This document shows positions 61,306 through 64,000 of a stretch of 64,000 nucleotides of DNA, one piece after another. The stretch spans positions 6,394,501-6,458,500 of the forward strand of contig NZ_CP139972.1 in assembly GCF_034424315.1 (NCBI RefSeq). Reading direction: 5' to 3'. Each line of letters begins with the position of its first letter. Within the stretch, counting starts at the first letter, position 1. The stretch comes from Chitinophaga sancti. Lineage in GTDB: Bacteria > Bacteroidota > Bacteroidia > Chitinophagales > Chitinophagaceae. The position numbers and the translations under genes are program-made. The notes under the pieces were generated by a model. That model saw only the letters and a program-made list of their open reading frames with translations, made no database searches and was not told where the DNA came from.

Positions 61306-61400
61306 CAGGCAAAGGTAGGCATCTCAGGTATGCTTCTCAAGAATTTGGTATCTCCTCTTTTCTTCTTTTAGCAGATCTGATTTAAAGCCATTCGCCCCCG

Positions 61401-61439
61401 CTGTCAAGCCTTGATGCATACAGCGTCAGGGCTTGACAG
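61401..61439. repeat. 17-bp stem-loop upstream of amn
   Basis: Arms CTGTCAAGCCTTGATGC (61401-61417) and GCGTCAGGGCTTGACAG (61423-61439) pair over all 17 positions (two G-U in RNA) around ATACA. No T tail. It lies 66 bp before the amn ATG. Confidence 0.85.
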
Positions 61440-61482
61440 TGGCTCTTACAGAATAAATGACTCACTACCGGGAATTTTTTTG

Positions 61483-61490
61483 TAAATTTG
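61483..61490 (+). promoter_or_regulatory. Candidate -7 element of amn
   Basis: TAAATTTG, exact match to TAnnTTTG, ending 14 bases before the ATG at 61505; it argues for that start rather than the upstream ATG at 61457. Confidence 0.5.
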
Positions 61491-61504
61491 CATGTCAAAA
61501 GGCT

Positions 61505-62275
61505 ATGAAGACAAAAGAAGAAATAGTAGCTAATTGGCTTCCCCGCTACACCGGCGAAAAATTGGAGAACTTTGGCTCCCACATCCTCCTCACCAACTTT
61601 AGTAATTACCTCACCTTATTTGCTGAATGGAACAATGTCAAGATCGTTGGCATAGGTAAAGCTATGCAATGTGCTACCGCAAATGACATTACTATTATCA
61701 ATTTTGGTATGGGTAGCCCAGGCGCTGCCACCATTATGGACCTGTTAACCGCTATTTCACCCAATGCCGTATTATTCCTGGGTAAATGTGGCGGCTTGAA
61801 AAAGAAAAATAATGTAGGTGACCTGATCCTGCCTATCGCAGCTATCAGAGGTGAAGGTACCTCCAATGATTATTTCCCGCCTGAAGTGCCAGCACTACCT
61901 GCATTTGCTCTCCAAAAGGCTATTTCCACCACCATCCGTGAATATGGTTGTGACTACTGGACAGGTACCTGTTACAGCACCAACCGTCGGGTATGGGAAC
62001 ATGATGTAGAATTTAAACGCTACCTGGAAAAAGTAAGAGCAATGGCTGTGGATATGGAAACCGCGACGATCTTCTCAGTAGGTTTCTACAATAAGATTCC
62101 TACGGGCGCATTGTTGCTGGTTTCTGACCAACCTATGGTGCCAGAAGGAGTAAAAACAGAAGAAAGCGATAAGAAAGTGACTTCTGATTATGTGAACAAT
62201 CACCTGAAGATCGGTATTGACTCATTGAAGGCGCTGATCAACAGTCACCAGACAGTGAAGCATCTACGATTCTAA
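61505..62275 (+). CDS. amn: AMP nucleosidase
   Basis: Splits AMP into adenine and ribose-5-phosphate. 256 residues, the short Bacteroidota form without the E. coli N-terminal domain. Nucleoside-phosphorylase-type core: INFGMGSPGAATIMDLL (about 63-79), VLFLGKCGGLKKKN (about 89-102), GEGTSNDYFPPEVPA (about 118-132), and AVDMETATIFSVGF (about 180-193), whose Asp-Met-Glu binds ribose. ATG 61505 (MKTKEEIVANW) has the promoter element just upstream. Confidence 0.93.
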   Translation: MKTKEEIVANWLPRYTGEKLENFGSHILLTNFSNYLTLFAEWNNVKIVGIGKAMQCATANDITIINFGMGSPGAATIMDLLTAISPNAVLFLGKCGGLKKKNNVGDLILPIAAIRGEGTSNDYFPPEVPALPAFALQKAISTTIREYGCDYWTGTCYSTNRRVWEHDVEFKRYLEKVRAMAVDMETATIFSVGFYNKIPTGALLLVSDQPMVPEGVKTEESDKKVTSDYVNNHLKIGIDSLKALINSHQTVKHLRF

Positions 62276-62324
62276 GTTCGTAAGCAGTAAGAATTTTGCT
62301 TATTATTTCGTAATATGAGCAGGA

Positions 62325-64000
62325 ATGCTCACTTCTTCCACACTACTTTCCATCCGGAATCTAACCGTTTCCTTCGCCGGCCATCAGGCGGTGAAGGATA
62401 TTTCTCTGGACATCAGAAAAGGGGAGATTATTGGAATAGTCGGAGAATCCGGCTCGGGAAAGTCTGTGACCTCACTGGCCCTGATGCGGCTTATTCAGTC
62501 TCCCGGTCTTATTTCAGCTGGTCGTTTATTGTACCAGGTTGACCCGGAAAAATCTCCTGTCAACCTTCCCGAACTCTCTGAAAGTGAAATGCGCAACTGG
62601 AGAGGGAATGAAATCGCCATGATTTTTCAGGAGCCGATGACTGCCCTGAATCCGCTGCATACCTGTGGCGCACAGGTGATAGAATCCATCCGGTTGCATA
62701 AGAAAGTCTCTGTCAGCGAGGCGAGGGCACAAACTTTAACCTTATTCAGGCAGGTCCGCCTGCCGGATCCGGAGAAGATACTACACCGTTATCCACATCA
62801 GTTATCCGGCGGTCAGAAACAACGTGTGATGATTGCGATGGCTATCTGTTGCCAACCCCGCCTGCTGATAGCTGACGAGCCGACGACGGCCTTGGACGTT
62901 ACCGTACAAAAGACAATTCTTGCATTGTTAAAAGAATTGCAACAGGAAACAGGCATGAGCGTGGTATTTATTACCCATGACCTGGGTGTGATTGCAGAAA
63001 TTGCCGATAGGGTAGCGGTGATGTACAAAGGGCAGATTGTAGAACAGGGCAGTGTACAGGAGATATTCACTCATCCACAACATCCTTATACCAAAGGCCT
63101 GCTGGCCTGCCGTCCTCCGCTGGACAAAAGACTATACCGCTTGCCGGTGACCCGCGACTTTATGGAAGTAGATGCGGAGGGTTTGATTCACGAAAAAGGG
63201 CAGGCAGTGCGTTCACTGGTAGAAAGCCTCGAAATTCCTGCAGATAAAATAATCCTGAGAGAGCAACATATAACACAACAACCTGCGTTATTAGAAGTAA
63301 GAGATTTGCATACCTGGTTTCCGGCTTCCCGCAATATTTTTGGGAAGGTGCAAAGCTGGACAAAAGCCGTAAATGGAGTCAGCTTTACTGTAAAAGAAGG
63401 GGAGACCATGGGATTGGTAGGGGAGTCGGGATGTGGAAAGACCACCCTTGGCCGCACCTTATTACGCCTTACGCCACCTACCAATGGAAGTATTTTATAT
63501 AAAGGGAAAGACCTTTGCCAGTTGCCGGCCTCAGAAATGCGTGACCTTCGCAAAGAGCTGCAAATAATATTCCAGGATCCCTATTCTTCCCTGAATCCAC
63601 GCCTGACTGTTGGTCAGGCCATTCTCGAACCCTTACAGGTACATGGATTATACGCTAATGATCGTCAGCGTAAAGAAAAGGTACAGGAATTGCTGGATAA
63701 AGTAAATCTGTCGCCTGAGCATTATTACCGTTATCCACATGAATTTTCAGGTGGGCAGCGACAGCGGATTGTGATCGCCCGGGCTTTGGCACTACAGCCC
63801 TCGTTTATCATTTGTGATGAGTCGGTAGCAGCTCTGGATGTAAGTATTCAGGCACAGGTATTAAATCTGCTGATGCGCTTACGGGAAGAGTTCGGGTTTA
63901 CGTATATATTTATATCGCACGATCTGTCGGTGGTGCGTTTTATCAGTGATAGGATGATGGTGATGAATAAGGGGAGGATAGAGGAGGAAGGGCCTGCTGA
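62325..64000 (+). CDS. Double-ATPase peptide ABC transporter protein (partial, 3' end missing)
   Basis: The frame starts at ATG 62325 ([17 protein letters not shown]), preceded by GAGCAGGA, and is open to the window edge: about 558 codons. Two full ATPase domains are fused as in YejF or DppD-DppF. First: Walker A GESGSGKS (about 38-45), signature LSGGQKQRV, Walker [14 protein letters not shown], then the oligopeptide-type tail [16 protein letters not shown]. Second: Walker [12 protein letters not shown] (about 368), signature FSGGQRQRI, Walker [13 protein letters not shown]. It should power dipeptide, oligopeptide or nickel-type uptake; permease and binding-protein genes are outside the window. 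Confidence 0.93.
   Translation, partial: MLTSSTLLSIRNLTVSFAGHQAVKDISLDIRKGEIIGIVGESGSGKSVTSLALMRLIQSPGLISAGRLLYQVDPEKSPVNLPELSESEMRNWRGNEIAMIFQEPMTALNPLHTCGAQVIESIRLHKKVSVSEARAQTLTLFRQVRLPDPEKILHRYPHQLSGGQKQRVMIAMAICCQPRLLIADEPTTALDVTVQKTILALLKELQQETGMSVVFITHDLGVIAEIADRVAVMYKGQIVEQGSVQEIFTHPQHPYTKGLLACRPPLDKRLYRLPVTRDFMEVDAEGLIHEKGQAVRSLVESLEIPADKIILREQHITQQPALLEVRDLHTWFPASRNIFGKVQSWTKAVNGVSFTVKEGETMGLVGESGCGKTTLGRTLLRLTPPTNGSILYKGKDLCQLPASEMRDLRKELQIIFQDPYSSLNPRLTVGQAILEPLQVHGLYANDRQRKEKVQELLDKVNLSPEHYYRYPHEFSGGQRQRIVIARALALQPSFIICDESVAALDVSIQAQVLNLLMRLREEFGFTYIFISHDLSVVRFISDRMMVMNKGRIEEEGPA

Noticed and set aside
62315..62542. A short frame starting at ATG 62315
   Set aside because: It is out of frame with the ABC ATPase. 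The ATG at 62325, with AGGA before it, opens the correct frame containing both Walker A motifs.

Overview
The window looks like a chromosomal piece of a Bacteroidota genome, most like Chitinophaga or a close relative in the Chitinophagaceae. The grounds are the kinds of protein present (short Bacteroidota-type TonB, CcmB/CcsA/CcmD set, small helix-turn-helix proteins, periplasmic glycosidases with N-terminal signal peptides), A-rich leaders with weak Shine-Dalgarno sites, and repeated matches to the Bacteroidota promoter element TAnnTTTG upstream of genes. The genus is an inference. I see no rRNA, tRNA, IS element, prophage or CRISPR array.

Layout. 1-3.1 kb: end of a clan GH-A glycosidase, then galK and galT (galactose catabolism). 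3.1-6.5 kb: a TonB-dependent receptor and, divergently, a TonB-family energy transducer separated by 530 bp. 6.7-9.3 kb: PEP carboxylase. 9.4-15.1 kb: a complete tightly packed urease operon ureABCEFGD plus a UreH/TauE-like probable nickel permease. 15.3-19 kb: oxidative pentose phosphate operon gnd-zwf-pgl. 19-25 kb: alpha-L-fucosidase, a membrane-anchored GltB-like FMN protein, and a GH20 hexosaminidase. 25-29 kb: universal stress protein, MprF-type aminoacyl-phosphatidylglycerol synthase/flippase and a VirJ/AcvB-type hydrolase.

29-31 kb is a sparsely coding AT-rich stretch with phased TTAAC direct repeats, hairpins, a small HTH protein and a LuxR-type regulator with a truncated receiver. 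31.7-38.8 kb: siderophore-interacting protein, AraC and MarR regulators, a sigma-like/TPR membrane protein, mannonate dehydratase with glycerate kinase, and a Spy-like protein. 39-43.4 kb: two amidohydrolase-superfamily proteins with only one intact metal site between them. 43.5-46.2 kb: a PNPOx-like protein, tyrS and a TapB-like exported protein.

46.3-52.3 kb is a leftward surface-polysaccharide precursor operon (DegT aminotransferase, ugd, UDP-glucuronate decarboxylase, rfbB, rfbC, rfbD; no rfbA), divergent from waaA. 53.7-64 kb: proline-rich protein, tdk, GtrA, biotin carboxylase, ccmB-ccmC-ccmD, glutamate dehydrogenase, an HsdR-N-like protein, AMP nucleosidase, and a double-ATPase peptide ABC transporter subunit running off the end.

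Most genes are ordinary metabolism. The items I would look at first are the MprF-VirJ/AcvB pair, the phased repeats around 29-30.7 kb, the sigma-like/TPR protein, the degenerate CcmC, and a set of strong intergenic inverted repeats of unknown role.
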